DNA of 64,000 bases from Heliocidaris erythrogramma (taxonomy: Eukaryota; Echinodermata; Echinoidea; Camarodonta; Echinometridae): the NCBI GenBank assembly GCA_025617745.1, contig CM046853.1:51353021-51417020 (forward strand), given 5' to 3'. Each line of letters opens with the position of its first letter. The stretch's first letter is position 1. The notes under the pieces were generated by a model, which was not told the origin of the DNA, ran no database searches, and was given only the letters and a program-made list of their open reading frames with translations. This document shows, piece after piece, positions 1 to 11,990 of this stretch. Both the position numbers and the translations under genes were made by a program.

Positions 1-215
1 AATTCTTTTTGCCCAATTGATCGTGGGCCCGGCAGCTACTGTGCAGCGCCAGATCGACGTTGCTCTATCCCTTCAATGTTGTTGAACGCCAAAACAAGGT
101 AGCAGCAACTCCCATCTTTTAACGTCTTTTGGTATGACGCGGCCGAGGTTCGAACCCACGACCTCCCGATTGTGAGGCGGACGCTCTACTGACTGAGCCA
201 ACACATCGGTTATTG
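1..215 (-). repeat. tRNA-derived SINE
   Basis: The minus strand carries a tRNA-like head at about 210-146. It has an A box ('tggctcagtcagtagagcg'), an anticodon-like loop 'ctCACaa' and a B box ('gggttcgaacc'). The presumed acceptor-stem strands do not pair, so it is not a functional tRNA gene. A tRNA-unrelated body continues to the window edge, so the element may be truncated by the window. This matches the general design of polymerase III-transcribed SINEs, which are common in echinoderms. Confidence 0.6.
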
Positions 216-600
216 AAAGTTTTCGGTCCTACAATTCTGTCATGGTAAATGCTATGAGTCAACGACCTTCTGGTTCTTCGCAGACGGTTTTTTTTTCATC
301 TAAAATACTTTTATTTTGCTGATTTGTTAATCATTTCTTTGTATGAATAAAGGAAAGCGAGGTTTTCCTTTCTGCAAATGTTTGAAATCCACGTGCTAAT
401 TTGTCTCAAAAACCATTTGAAATGAGGTGATGAATCGCTCGAAATATTGAAATATATATTTATCATGTGCCATGAATTTCTTTACAAAAAGAAAATAGAA
501 AAGAAATTGGCTTTTTATCATAATTGGTACATTTTTACTGCTTTATACTACTCTCTTATTAAATCCTCCTTTTTTCCCTATAATTTTTTACTGACTGCAG
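216..600 (+). other. Intron upstream of the first visible exon
   Basis: This AT-rich stretch has no supportable coding content. It ends in a pyrimidine-rich tract and 'ctgcag', the 3' splice site used by the exon starting at 601. The exons for the rest of the ligand-binding domain must lie to the left of the window. Confidence 0.6.
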
Positions 601-739
601 GTTGTAGGAATTTACTATGGTGCACAGAGAAAATACGAGCCGGTCCCTGGGAAGACAATTGATTGGCCAGGCAACGTGATTCCACCCGACACACCAAAAT
701 GTGGATTCGAAAACGAGTTGTGCCCAGCTACAGACAACA
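601..739 (+). CDS. Receptor guanylyl cyclase exon: membrane-proximal extracellular segment
   Basis: The exon follows 'ctgcag' and ends before 'gtaagt' (740). Read in phase 0 it gives 46 codons plus one base. It contains 'GIYYGAQRKYEPV', 'IDWPGNVIPPDTP' and 'KCGFENELCP'. In mammalian NPR-A/NPR-B the equivalent short segment, with a 'D-x-P-x-CGF' motif and a nearby second cysteine, links the ligand-binding domain to the transmembrane helix. The two cysteines here could form the small disulphide loop typical of that position. The leftover base joins the next exon to make a serine codon. Upstream coding exons are expected left of the window. Confidence 0.9.
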
Positions 740-2793
740 GTAAGTATATTCTTTCCCTCTGAAAAAAATAGTGAGTTTTCACTTTATTTTTACTCCCCCA
801 GAGTCACGTCAATGATCACTTGTTCAGGAGTGAATAACACTCTTTTTAGAGAGCTTTTTAAAGAGATTTTTTTTTACTCATTTTTTTACTATATTTTCAC
901 TCCCCGGGGAGTGACATCAGTGATCACTTTTTTTTGTTGTTTTTTTTAGACAGTAAACGACTTCAATTACATCAAATCCTTTGGGGAGGGTTCTACTTGC
1001 AGTCAATAAGTTCTCTTGGTTGACACATTTTTAGAAAAAGATTACGGTGAAATTCCAAATCAAGGGTTGTTTTGGCAGGGTTTTACTTCCAGTTCATATC
1101 GACTCGTGGGTGGCACACTTTGAGAAAAAGATCACGATGAAATTCCAGTCCCCTCAATCGATTTGGGTGAAGATAGGAAGAAAATCTTCCACAAAACACT
1201 TGGATGATAACTCGGGCAGCTTTGGAATGAAAGCATCAGTTATATATGGGTCAAAGTATCTATGCAGTATCCCATATTATTATCATTAATAAACTTGTCT
1301 CCGGAATTTCAAATTTGCCCTTCTTTCCCAGCCGAACAATTTATGTTGGAACGCCAAAAATGCTTTTCCAATTTGGTCATTCATCGGGAGGCATTTTGGG
1401 CTCATTTTTAATTTAAATATGATTCAGAAAGTATTATCTTTCAATTCTCCAGGCGATGACCACTGTGTGATGGTCATCTCCTTGAAAAATCCTTCAAAAA
1501 TCACAGATCGTGAACTTTTGATAAGAGATAATAAGTTCCTTTTTACTTATTAGGTTCTTGCAGTTATGATGGTGCATGAAGACTAGATTGCACCTTTTTT
1601 CTGAAGAAAAAAATAGACATGGCTATCTGGTAAAAGAAGCCCAAATTTATGCTCCCAAGAGTATCAATCAAAAGTATGTTTAGTGCAATCAGGTACAGCA
1701 ACGTGCAATAAGTGCTTATTGTCTCTCGATTAGGGAAAGTTTCGTATTCACTAATGTAGTTTTAATTCGATTATCTATTTCCTCAATCAAAACTCTCTTG
1801 TCACCCTGATGGTAGCTACGATTAATTGTAATGTTCATTAAAACGTGCGATGATGAATGTTGGTACTAACTGGTACTAGCTGAGCTATGTCAGGCGAGGT
1901 ACTGATTTCCTCAGGGACTCTACCACTGTACTAAAGCACTGAGAGCGAAACGAACTCGCTCTAGCGACCTGCTAACCTCAATTAAGATATACAATCATTG
2001 CGACCCAGCGGTGGATGGCAATTAATGATCCAAAACTATTTTGTCGACAGGTGTAATACTTGAAGACACTTAACATGCACGTTTTATCCACGCTGGTAAT
2101 AATGAAGAAGAAATTTGGAAGTAATTTAGCGCTGGTTGTTCACATTTTTGGGGTAATGATAATCAGCTGCATGATCCCTATATGTCACCCGTAATGATCC
2201 TAATTGATTAACGTGGTTCAAATCAACTACGGTTTGTTACTAATATCCGACGGTGCATAGCATGAACATGATAGTCATCCGCTGAAGTCATTGTCATTTT
2301 CATTTCCCGGGGGACTTATTCATAGTCTCATTATTTTCGTCGTAATGATTGTAACGAAATATTGAAAACTTTTCCTCCAGAAAAAAAAAATTACTTTAGT
2401 TTAAAATCACTGTTTCGTTGGTATATTATTAGTACTTTATATTATGTACCTAATCTGACTATGCATGGATGAAAGGGAAACTTATAGCCTCGCAATAGCT
2501 TCAGTGCTTTTGTATTTATCTGTTGTATTTGTATTAATAAAGAACTAAGTTTTGCACAACGTCTGACGAATTGTTGTGAATGGCAACAACACTCAAACGT
2601 TGGTTTATCTCACTATCTTATTATCTGAAAAATAATTAATTTCATAACGAATGAACAGATCCCAAAATAAATTGATTTATGATTTTCTGTACACATCTTT
2701 TGCAAGAACTATGTGATCAGTTAGTTCAAATTATTTAATTCCATCTTTTTCCGGAACATTTTTTGTCTATAAATATATACACGAAAGCACTCG

Positions 2794-2972
2794 GTATAAG
2801 TTCCATTGTGTGAATGTAAATGAATAAAGAGAATTCGCAAAAATCAAAGAACTTAGTATAAGTTCAATTGTTTGAATGTAAATGAATAAAGTGAATTCGC
2901 AAAAATCAAAGAACTTAGTATCAGTTCCATTGTGTGAATGTAAATGAATAAAGAGAATTCACAAAAAACCAA
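2794..2972. repeat. Minisatellite, three units of 62 bp
   Basis: Three consecutive copies start at 2794, 2856 and 2918, each beginning 'gtat(a/c)agttc(c/a)attg'. The units differ at only a few bases, and all carry 'gaatgtaaatgaataaag' followed by a 'gaattc(g/a)ca' stretch. Confidence 0.85.
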
Positions 2973-3061
2973 GGAGTCATCTGTGATAACTCCGTGCAAA
3001 ATCATGTTTATTTTGAGAACAACATTTTATGAAATTTATTTTAAGCGTAAAAATCAATCCA

Positions 3062-3273
3062 TTGCATTTAATCAATTAAGACATTATGCTGTTTGATATA
3101 AAGGGGATATTTGTGTCATCAGCAAAGAAAATCTGAATGTATTTCAATTTATCAAAACAGTATGGGAGATCGTTTACATAGAGTAAAAACAGAAGTGGCT
3201 CCAAGAATGACCCCTGGGGTACACCACATGATATTTCTATGTCTCTCTTAATCATATGGGTATGTATCTCCAT
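3062..3273 (-). pseudogene. LINE (non-LTR retrotransposon) reverse-transcriptase fragment
   Basis: About 65 codons on the minus strand contain two adjacent landmarks of non-LTR reverse transcriptases: 'CGVPQGSFLEPLLFLLYVND' and, about 20 residues later, 'FFADDT', the catalytic (F/Y)xDD motif. The spacing fits CR1- or Jockey-like elements. A stop codon interrupts the frame just upstream, at about 3292, and no recognisable RT sequence follows, so this is a dead fragment of the palm domain. Confidence 0.75.
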
Positions 3274-3381
3274 ATAAGTATCTGTAAATTTTCACATATT
3301 TTCTTCATAAATTGTGAACTTGTTAAATATTAATAGATAATGGATTAATCTTCGCGTTTACTTTCTATTCCTTTCATCTAG

Positions 3382-3460
3382 GTCCAATGACGTTGTGGAT
3401 CATGGGGGCGATGGCCATCATCATCTTAAGTGCTGTTGTCATTATCCTCTTCGTATTGCG
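3382..3460 (+). CDS. Receptor guanylyl cyclase exon: transmembrane helix
   Basis: The exon lies between 'ctttcatctag' and 'gtaagt'. The base carried over from the previous exon plus 'gt' makes serine, then the frame reads 'PMTLWIMGAMAIIILSAV' and continues hydrophobic to 'LFVLR'. That gives about 22 uninterrupted apolar residues ending in a basic stop-transfer residue, as expected for the single membrane-spanning segment of a receptor guanylyl cyclase. It ends after two bases of an arginine codon, completed by the first base of the exon at 14446. Confidence 0.92.
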
Positions 3461-3744
3461 GTAAGTTGAAGAGAACCTCCATATCCAATCAAGACAGAAA
3501 AAACAAACAAGGGAAACTGAAAACATGAAGTGAAGTGTGTTTCATTATAGTGAGAGACACATAATGGATTGGTAATAATCTGTCTAGCCACACTGCTTCC
3601 CCATGAATGAAAGAGAATGGACTGCAAGAGACCGTGAATTTTTGTAATAACTATAATAGCTTGCATGGGATATCGGCAGTTCTGCATGTTTGCTTATTAT
3701 TAGAATGTGAGCGATCATGACGTGGCAGACTCACATCGCGTTAG

Positions 3745-5165
3745 CTTAATGTAGAGGCGGTGCTCCCGGGGGTGGGGGGGGGGGGGGACAGGGGGCACAG
3801 TGCCCCCCACTTTTTCAAGTACTCCAAATGTGCCCTTTTTATCTTTGAAAGTGCCCCTTTTCATAGCTGATAAATACCCCCTTTTCGTCGCATAGTGCCC
3901 CTTTTTCTTTCTAATAAGTGCGCATTTTACCTTCTGATAAGCGCCCCCTTTAACCTCAGACATTACTGCCCCTTATGAAATCTAATAAGTCTAATTAGTG
4001 CCCATTTCGCGTTATAATAGTGCAATTTTTCCTTTTGATAATTTCCTTCGTATATCTGCGCCCCTTCTTCTTTCTGATAAATGCCCTTTTCACCTTCTGA
4101 TAAAATATGCCCTTTTCACCTTCTGATAAATGCCCTTTTCACCTTCTGATAAAATATGCCCTTTTCACCTTCTGATAAGTGCCCTCTTTAACTCAGTGCG
4201 CCTTTTGAAATCTGTGCCTATGTTTTTCGTCTGATTAGTGCCCATTTTTCGTTCTAATAGTACAATTTTCCCTTCTTATAAGTGCCTTTTTTCACCTCTG
4301 ATAAGTGACCCTTTTTCTTCGTATGACTGCCCCTTCTTCTTTCTAATAAGTGCCCTTTTCAACTTTTGATAAGTGCCCCTTTTAAGCTCAGATAAGTGTC
4401 CCTTTTGAAATCCGACAAGTGTCCCTGTTTTCCTCTGATTGATGCCCATTTTCCGTTCTAATAGTGCAATTTTTCCTTATGGTAAGGGCCCTTTTCACCT
4501 CTGATAAATGCCCCTTTTTAAGTGCCCACTTTTACTTCTGATCAGTGCCCCCTTTCCTTTCTAATAGTATTATTTTCCCTTTTGATAAGTGCCCCTTTTG
4601 TCTTCTGATAAATGCCCTACCTATATACGTATATATATTTAATATATACCTATATACTCCGATGTCGCTTACAAACTGAGTCCACAAAAGAGCCATTATA
4701 CATAGCTCCAAATAATCGGAGAAGCTTCATAATAATAGATTATCCTACTGATATCAGCACAAAGAGAGGCAGGGGGGCCAGGAGGGCACAATTCCCTAAA
4801 TTATACAAGAATGAGCAGTGCCCCTAAATCATAACAGGAAGGAGGACATTTTGTTCTAAAAATTTTCCAAAGCTCGCTTGCTACGCTCGCTCGCATTTAC
4901 CATTGCCTTCTTATCATATTAGGAAAATCGCTGCTGTTCAAAATATCTTCAATATTTTACTCGCTCGCAAATGAATAATCAGACCATTACACTCGACTGC
5001 AAAGTAGTTTTTATAGTGTATTAATCAGAATGTAGCGGTATATTAATGTCTCAAAGTGGCATTTCCGCCTTGTTTTCACCACTTTGTAGGTGCCCCTTTT
5101 CGCCCCTTTTTGTCGGTGCCCCCCCCCCCCCCACTTTGAAATACGCTCCGCCGCCCATGGCTTAA
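3745..5165. repeat. C-rich repeat with degenerate internal tandem array
   Basis: The left part has a G run near 3772-3788 and 'cagtgccccccactttttcaa'-type sequence. The right part is 'ggtgcccccc...actttgaaatacgc' at about 5114-5145. Between about 3830 and 4620 a degenerate unit of roughly 20-30 bp, 'ttctgataagtgcccctttt', repeats some 25 times with many variants. The repeated similar C-rich ends suggest one mobile or satellite-like unit that expanded internally. No coding potential is supported. Confidence 0.6.
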
Positions 5166-5179
5166 TGACACTGGTTCAC

Positions 5180-5440
5180 CCCAGGGGCGGATCCAGGGGG
5201 TTTCCTCACGCCGTCCAAACCCAATATGGCGCACTTTATGTATACATCTAGCTGTCTAGTATGGAAAGAAAAATCCCCCCCCCCTCAATTTCTGCCCCCG
5301 GCAGCAAGTTTAGACCCGAAAAGGCCCCCGAAATGTGTGTGTGCTTGTCAGACAAATTAAAATGTGATACTTTTTTTGTCACAGAATTGTAGCCTTGTGC
5401 TCCCCCCCCCCCCCCCCCCCCCATCCATAACTGGCAGGAA
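5180..5440. repeat. Second C-rich repeat fragment
   Basis: This contains 'ggggcggatccagggggttt', several C runs (5274-5285, 5402-5422) and 'tttctgcccccggcagcaag'. It resembles the homopolymer-C repeats at 3745-5165 and 11140-11340. There is no open frame of note. Confidence 0.4.
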
Positions 5441-6423
5441 AAGCCATTCAGCTACATGTGAACAGCGTTATTTTCATGTTATATTTTCGAGGGAGTAATT
5501 TGCATTTCTGCAATTATAAGTCCAAAGTGTATGTATACCTACAAATTTCGCCCGAACATCTATAGGGAGACCCTGGATGTTTTAAAGGTATACACGTATG
5601 TAAATAATAATCGAACATGAACATACCTATTGCGTCTGTTCTACGAAGCATTGTGACCAATAATTATTTTGTACATGCCAAAAGGTATTTTTACACAAAC
5701 GTATAACTTTACGTAATATCGACGTAGTGATGTTGGCTGGTTTTTGTTGTTGTTTTTTGCACATGTTTCACAAACTGTTTTAGTATTTTACAAAATATCT
5801 ATTTTCACCCAAGATGCATATTTCTTAACAGTTCTCTTTACTTAAGGCTGCCTGGAATGGGAGAGACAAACACTTCACTAACATGATTGAGGCTTGGCAT
5901 TCCAATCAGGATGCCCGCTTTCAATTTCTCTTTTTTTATACTGGATGTCGTGGCGCCTTCATATTGTAAAACAACTTCTCTTTGCTTTTGTTACGGAGGA
6001 GGCATACATTTCATCAAACTGTGCGGCCCATTGTTATCACTCATTAAAATTTCAAAAAGTATTCAGTTACGTACCCTATCCTTGTGGCGTTGTTTCCTTG
6101 CTTTGCCAACGGCAATGCATGGTCAGATTGGAAAAAAAAGAAGAAAGCCTTTGGTGATGAAGCATGTACAGATGTGCAGGCCTTTTGCAATTTAAAATGT
6201 TTTTCCTATTTTATTTGATCCGTCTTTTCTTCACCGGCTAACGCAGTAGGTAAGGATACGGATCGTGTAGTATCGGTGACCGGTTTCTTTTATATAAAAA
6301 AGAGGCCCTGTATCAATAACAGAATAGAAACGCAAGTGAAACCTTAAAGGCTGAAAACTATCTCTTTTTGTCGATACATACTTAAAATTTCCGAATTCGT
6401 CATAATTTCTTGCCTTTTTTTTC

Positions 6424-6622
6424 ACCTATCTCTCTCTCTCTCTTTCTCTCTCTCTCCTCCCCCCCCCCCCCCCCTCTCTCTCTATATATCTATATCTACT
6501 TGTAAATCTCCCTCTCTTTCTCTATCTATCTGTCCACCTCCCTAGTTCTCTATCTCCATCCCTCTCCTTCTCCCCTTCTCTGTCTTTTTTTTCTCTCTCT
6601 CTCTATTTCTTTCTCTCTCTTT
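6424..6622. repeat. CT-rich microsatellite with poly-C run
   Basis: Imperfect (CT)n with a run of C at about 6458-6474, followed by 'tatatctatatctac' and more CT-rich sequence. The other CT/GA tracts of this intron lie at 7655-7735 and 7919-7966. Confidence 0.9.
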
Positions 6623-7159
6623 ATCAGGCTGAAATATATCCGAAAGCGACCACTGTCAGATTGGTACATGTAAATTCATGAGAATTCATGGAATTGCGGC
6701 TTCTAATAGTACATTTCAACCAGTCCAATACACCAAATTGCCAAAAAGAATAACCTTATTCATTGGGATTTAATCACGTTTGAAACGTGGCTGTTAAACG
6801 CATTCCTTTATGAATGATTAACATGAATGGGTCGGTATCTCTCATTGATGTTGAGGTGTTATACTTTTCCATTACCTGGTCAAACATTTTAAAGCCTCGC
6901 CAAGACATCGCTTAATATTGAAAGAGCACAAAATATTAAAAGCCACATGAAATGTGTCAGTTCCGTATTAAACTTTTTCTTTTTTAGATTAGTGAAAATT
7001 ACTTGTTATAACTGCTATTGAAGTCGTGAGATGTCGTCAGGTATCGGGGGCGGGGGACAATTAAGAAAATGTTTTAACTAGAAAACAACAAAGAGGTCGT
7101 CACATTTTTTTGAGGGCTTCATTCTTACTCCCGCATTCTGTGACAAGCAATGAAAAAAG

Positions 7160-7270
7160 GAAAAAGGAAAATAATAATAATAATAATAATAACGTTTTAT
7201 TTACCCAGGGTAGCCACTTCAGTTATCAAACTGCTCTTCCAGCGGACCCTGCATAACAAGTTATTACAAA
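7160..7270 (-). repeat. SINE-like tail, minus orientation
   Basis: An (AAT)n tract followed by 'aacgttttatttacccaggg' reads on the minus strand as a 3' tail ending in 'aaaacgtt(att)n', like the tails of the tRNA SINEs in this window. The corresponding tRNA head was not found. Confidence 0.4.
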
Positions 7271-7364
7271 GGGTTCACACTTCGGGGGGGGGGGGGGATG
7301 TGTGCTGAACTTATGTCACATCGGGGCACGGAGCGGTTGTCCATCCCCTAAAATCCGCCAATGA

Positions 7365-7600
7365 AATGGCTCAGTGGTAGAGGAGGCGCGGTATCTTCGT
7401 GGTAAATCAGTGGTCTCGTAACTTGGAGGACCCGGGTTCAAAACCGAGTGGATGCCCTGGTGCCCTTTGGTAAGGCATTAATCCTCATAATACCAAGTTC
7501 CTTCCTTGGAGAGGACTTAAAGTCACCGGTCCTCTTGTTGCTTATCACAAGCCTATACAGACTTTCTTATCAGTCGCGTAAAATATAAACCATTAAAACT
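7365..7600 (+). repeat. tRNA-derived SINE
   Basis: The head has an A-box-like 'tggctcagtggtag' and a B-box-like 'gggttcaaaaccgag'. They are spaced further apart than in a tRNA. The body that follows contains 'gtgccctttggtaaggcatt', closely resembling 'cgtcctttggcaagacgtt' of the SINE at 12840 and the equivalent in the one at 25810, so these share a core. Confidence 0.6.
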
Positions 7601-7654
7601 TTTCACATTATTCGGGTCATCAAAACATGGACTGGTATTTTAAACAGACACAGT

Positions 7655-7658
7655 TCGC

Positions 7659-7734
<76 letters not shown>

Positions 7735-7735
7735 T
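7655..7735. repeat. (CT)n microsatellite
   Basis: Two nearly pure CT tracts separated by a short 'tttctttctttc' stretch. Confidence 0.95.
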
Positions 7736-7931
7736 CCTAGTAAACTCCAAAGACCTTTTTTTCCTTGATCACGGTGATGGTATATTTGTTATTCAGTATG
7801 CTTCCGTTTGTCACAAATTAGGTTCAGAGAAAATCAGATAGAGTTTGTTGAAAGCAATACGTTGTGTTTGTACATAACTATTTTCACAAACTTTGTTCAA
7901 ATCAGGGCCATTTTGTACGAGAGAGGGAGAA

Positions 7932-7962
<31 letters not shown>

Positions 7963-8648
7963 GTGTGTAAGGGAATCATTACATGGTTACTCCTTATGGT
8001 CAGTGCCTATACGTGAACTTTTCCCCTGTTTCACGGTTGTCAGTTGCTCTACTCCGTATAATACATTACATTGATTTTGCCGTTGTAGTGATATTATGCT
8101 GTCAACAACGTGAAGCATTGTCATCGCAAAGCGGACTAATCAGAGAGGGGCTCAACAAAGGTTTTCGCTTTTATCTTCAAGGGTATACTTTAAGCCTTCG
8201 AAGGCGTTGCAGAGATTACCATGTATATTTTGCACAGATATAAATAATTCAAAGATTACGAAATACTGAGTTTTCTTTAATAGAATGCCGTGTATCCTTT
8301 TCACAGATTACGAAATACTGCGTTTTCTTTGATAGGATTTTCTTTTTATGTTTTGTCTACCGATTGTCGTATGGATTTACCTTCCTTTCCCTCTTTTCTT
8401 TTTATCCTTTCCAGTCTTATATTTTAATTATTTAAATAAAGCCTTGATACACAAATGCCCTTGGGGTGGGGCTGAAACCAAGACTGAATATTCATACCAT
8501 TAAATAGTTGCTTTTAGAGTAATTGTTCGTCTTTCGTAAAAAGCTGAGTAGGTTTACCAAACATACTCTCATAATAGGTACTTTATGTATTGTAGTTTAT
8601 CAATGAGAGAGCTCTTGCTTTGCCCTCAAAATGGGACCCCTTATAAAA

Positions 8649-9101
8649 TTAATGCGGGACTGATCTCAAATCTACATTGTTTTTGTTGTCGTTTAAACCG
8701 CGCAAACTTATAGTTTTTGACAATATTGTTGTATGTAAGTTAAAATCATTCACTATCCGGAACTTTCCTGCAAAAGCGTCCACTCTTCCCATAGCCTGGC
8801 AGTTAATTGGCTGTTCCTTTAATACCCGGCTATTATTCGCATGCATGAACCCCGTCCAAGGTGGAAGTAAAGCACAGCGCCGGTGAGGATGGTGGTAAAC
8901 CGTGCCGCCGCGGCCCCTGGGAGCTACCTCTGACACCATCCCGATGTCTGGAGTCATCCTCAAGACACCAGGGGTACCCGCCTTTATCCTAATCGTGAAA
9001 TTAAGGGGAATGGTTTTAAAAGAGGGTTGAAAAGCTAATGACGGTGCATGCCTCAATGATAGTAATGATGAGGCCGGTCCCCAGTCTATAACAGCAATCA
9101 C
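8649..9101 (-). other. Unassigned open frame in a GC-rich island
   Basis: A 150-codon open frame on the minus strand lies in an intron, in a stretch richer in G+C than its surroundings (about 8870-9110). I recognise no domain, signal peptide or membrane segment, and no splice or promoter context supports expression. It may be chance, part of an old mobile element, or a separate antisense gene. It is recorded because it is one of the longest non-repetitive frames outside the retroelement. Confidence 0.12.
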
Positions 9102-9966
9102 ATGCTTGGGGGTAATGCTGCGTTAACCTCAGTCCTAATTCAAATCTCAAAATTTATCGAGCTGTGATTCGATTCGGTTCTGGTTTTTGAGGAAATAAGG
9201 CCTTTCCTTCTTCTGAAATGCAATGAATAATCTTATTAACCCATGATCAGAGATTAGTTAGGTCGACTAAATCATCGACTTTTGTTTGTGAAATTCTCAG
9301 GTTCACCTCGTTTTCGCCCTTTCCTTGTCTTCCGAACATTTTATGGAATAGTTATGGAATAGACCTAATTTTAACATTTATTTTCCATTCCTCGCGTGAG
9401 AAGACAACTAGAAAGAGAGATTTTCGATGCTGACAGTACATGAAATAACATTTTGAAATGTAATAACTCATGAGAGTACATTACACATGCTAATAAGTAG
9501 GACTTGCCCCTATACGACAACAAAACCTCCGTAACTCAAGTTGTTGTAGTTGAATATGATGGCGCACTTCAATCTCAAGTTGTCAACAACATTTTCGACG
9601 TAGAGGGCAATATTATGCATGGAAATGATCCGCATCTTCGCAACTTCACTTCCGGTCCGTATTGAAATACTACGGCTTATGAATAAAATGAGTGCTAAAA
9701 TGCTTAATTTTTGGATCGCATGACATAAACCACTCAAACCACTCAAATTTTGAAAATGCAACCAATTGTCTCAATAAATCATGGTATCTTTTCAAACATG
9801 TCGGTTAATTTATACTCAAACTCGAGGATCTTTGTAATACCTGTGTACATTTTCAATGCAAAAAGACAAACACTTGTCGACCCAAGCGGGATATTGTCAG
9901 CACTGCGCATGCGTGGTTTGCATGACAAACGCCATCTGTTGGCGAAATTGCGTATTTGGGGTAGCG

Positions 9967-10475
9967 AGAATTCAAATGACATTGGTGATATTCGGTACAC
10001 AACTTACAATGACGTGAAAAAATGATTCTTAGTGTATATTTTATTTTAACCTTCCATAAGTCAAGTTGTAAACAACCTGAGTGATCTCAATTCAAATGAC
10101 ATTGATTATATTAGGTACACAACTTACAATGACGTGGAAAAAAAAATAAATTGGTATTTGGTATTTTGGTATTTTATTGAGAAACTTCATTGACATTGAC
10201 ATTAATATTTTGTTTTACAATACAAAGCATTAGTATAAAGAAAAGTAACAATCATATGGAAAAGAAAGAGAGAAAATATAGCAAATCATAATAATATACT
10301 CAGGTTTAACCTGTGACAAATTATATAACATTATCAAAGTGGTTATCATATTGATATAAATAATGAAACAGAAAATCATAATGTCACTACTCATGTTCAA
10401 CATGTGACAAATTATATAACATTACATCAAACTGGATATCATATTGATATTGATGTAAACAATACAATAAAGAAC
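9967..10475. repeat. Direct repeats, two families
   Basis: 'gaattcaaatgacattg...tacacaacttacaatgacgtg' at about 9967-10018 recurs at about 10086-10138. A second unit, containing 'gtgacaaattatataacatta' and '(g/a)tatcatattgatat', occurs at about 10312-10360 and 10402-10458. The A+T-rich flanks could belong to an old LINE 3' end, but I cannot assign a family. Confidence 0.6.
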
Positions 10476-10897
10476 ATAATAGGACTAACATGAGACAAAT
10501 TGTATATTTTATTTTTAACCTTCCAGCTGGAAGTTTTTCAAACCCCGATTTTTATGCTCTCTATCTATCAGCAGCAGAGTATGGTATCTTCGAAGCATTG
10601 TTCTAAATTGATATGCAATGCGGAACATTCTTTTTCTCCTTCTAGTCTAGTCAGTGGGTATTAGATTTCTTCATTTTCTCTTGAAAAAGGGGCTTTCAAA
10701 TAAATCGACAAACAGTTGTAATGATCGATGTGGCAACTATGTCTTCAGTACCTAATAAAGTAATTGGCGCTGCAGTCGAGACTTCCTTCATTATATACAA
10801 CTTTCTAGTCGATCGATGAGGTGATTGCACTCGGAGCTCGAAGATGTTCATAATTCAGCTCAGTATTGCTGTTTGGTAATTCAGTGGGAGAGCCCCT

Positions 10898-11340
10898 TCA
10901 TAATGAGAAACTTATGAAATTCTAGTAATGACTCGATTGCAAAAGTGAAAAGAGGTAGAAATGGAATAAAAACCAAATGAGGCAGTACCGTCAAGCAAAC
11001 AGCATGATGATTTTTTCTCTCCCCCCATATTTCCCTCTCGTTCCTATTTATAATGAGAAACATATGGAAGTCTAGTAATGGCTCGACTGCACAACATAAA
11101 AGAGGTAGAAAGAGAATGGAAACAGTCAAATATATGGGCTGCGGAACCGGGGGCTTGGGGCTGCAGCCCCCCCCCCCCCACACACACTTTTTGTAGTAGA
11201 CACGTTTCATAAAATGTCGGGAAAAGGTTAAAAAAATTGTCATTAATGAGTGAAATCGAATCACCCCCCCCCCTACTTTCAAAATTTTTCTGTTAAGCCC
11301 TCCCCCTTGCATTTCCCTTTCTTTGCCCTCCCTCATTTGC
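10898..11340. repeat. Diverged duplication plus C-rich repeat
   Basis: About 80 bp at 10898-10978 ('ataatgagaaacttatg' to 'aagaggtagaaatgga') is repeated with changes at 11046-11128. It is followed by a C-rich unit (11140-11340) with two poly-C runs and 'cttggggctgcagccccc'. The 151-codon minus-strand frame spanning this region is a by-product of the duplication and is not annotated as a gene. Confidence 0.55.
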
Positions 11341-11599
11341 TTGATTTCTTATCTCCAAAAGCCGGTTATGGGAGGAAGAGAATTCATATCATGCTAGTAA
11401 ACTGAGTGAGACTCAGAGCTAGACTTTGAAGGTAATCCGTTTGGTAATAATGTCATTACAGTGGATTTCGCGTGAGCTTAGGCAAGGCAAACAATTATGT
11501 GGTCAACCGAAAGTAGATCGGACTAGTAGAATTTAGTGGATATCCTATTGATTCCTATGACGCTTCTACTGAGTAGTAACTCTTTCTTCATGCCCTATT

Positions 11600-11990
11600 T
11601 TTGAGGTGATGTCGAGTTTCGGCCAGGTTTAAAGGGAAGAAGGAGTTCTGGGAACGGTAAAAAATATTTTTGTGAGCTTTCTCATCTATGTTAGCTTGGA
11701 AGATTATCATAGTAGAAAATTAGAAATATCCCCTGAAAAGGATTGCTCTTCAAATGCCCTCACATTAAAAATATGACGAGAAACAGCTGAAATGTTCGGG
11801 CCGAACATTTGTGTGTAGTCCCATATACACATTCCTGTGTGTAGTACCTGTGACTCTCAGCAGGATTGAGTCAATTTCTAATATCATTTTGGTGATTCCA
11901 AGACCTTACAGCATACACCGATTCTCATGTATATAATCAACCATTCCCAATTGCTTTGAGACAGTTCCTTTCACAATTCCAGTTCATGGC
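11600..11990 (-). repeat. Mid-repeat family D copy, minus orientation
   Basis: This shares ordered blocks with sequences at about 24690-25060 (minus) and 35150-35400, 42890-43140, 45105-45440 and 55570-55870 (plus). The blocks are a 'gttcgg(g/c)c(c/g)gaacattt' palindrome, 'atgagggcatttgaagagca' and 'tatatgggactacacac', followed by 'gagtcaatttct'. I see no coding potential. It is an anonymous interspersed repeat of about 300-400 bp. Confidence 0.6.

Larger units (their letters stand above)
740..3381 (+). other. Intron 1 of the receptor gene
   Basis: A 2.6-kb intron with donor 'gtaagt' and acceptor 'tctag'. I see no gene in 740-2790, which is AT-rich unique-looking sequence. The right end holds a 62-bp minisatellite (2794-2972) and a decayed LINE reverse-transcriptase fragment (about 3062-3273), listed separately. 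Confidence 0.8.

Noticed and set aside
146-210. Candidate tRNA gene (anticodon CAC) on the minus strand
   Set aside because: A and B boxes are present but the acceptor strands do not pair, and the sequence continues into a SINE body.
447-662. 71-codon frame overlapping the first exon
   Set aside because: Wrong frame relative to the receptor exon. The true coding phase begins at 601 after 'ctgcag'.
10881-11336. 151-codon minus-strand frame
   Set aside because: It spans a duplicated repeat and poly-C tracts; the internal similarity of the protein mirrors the DNA duplication.
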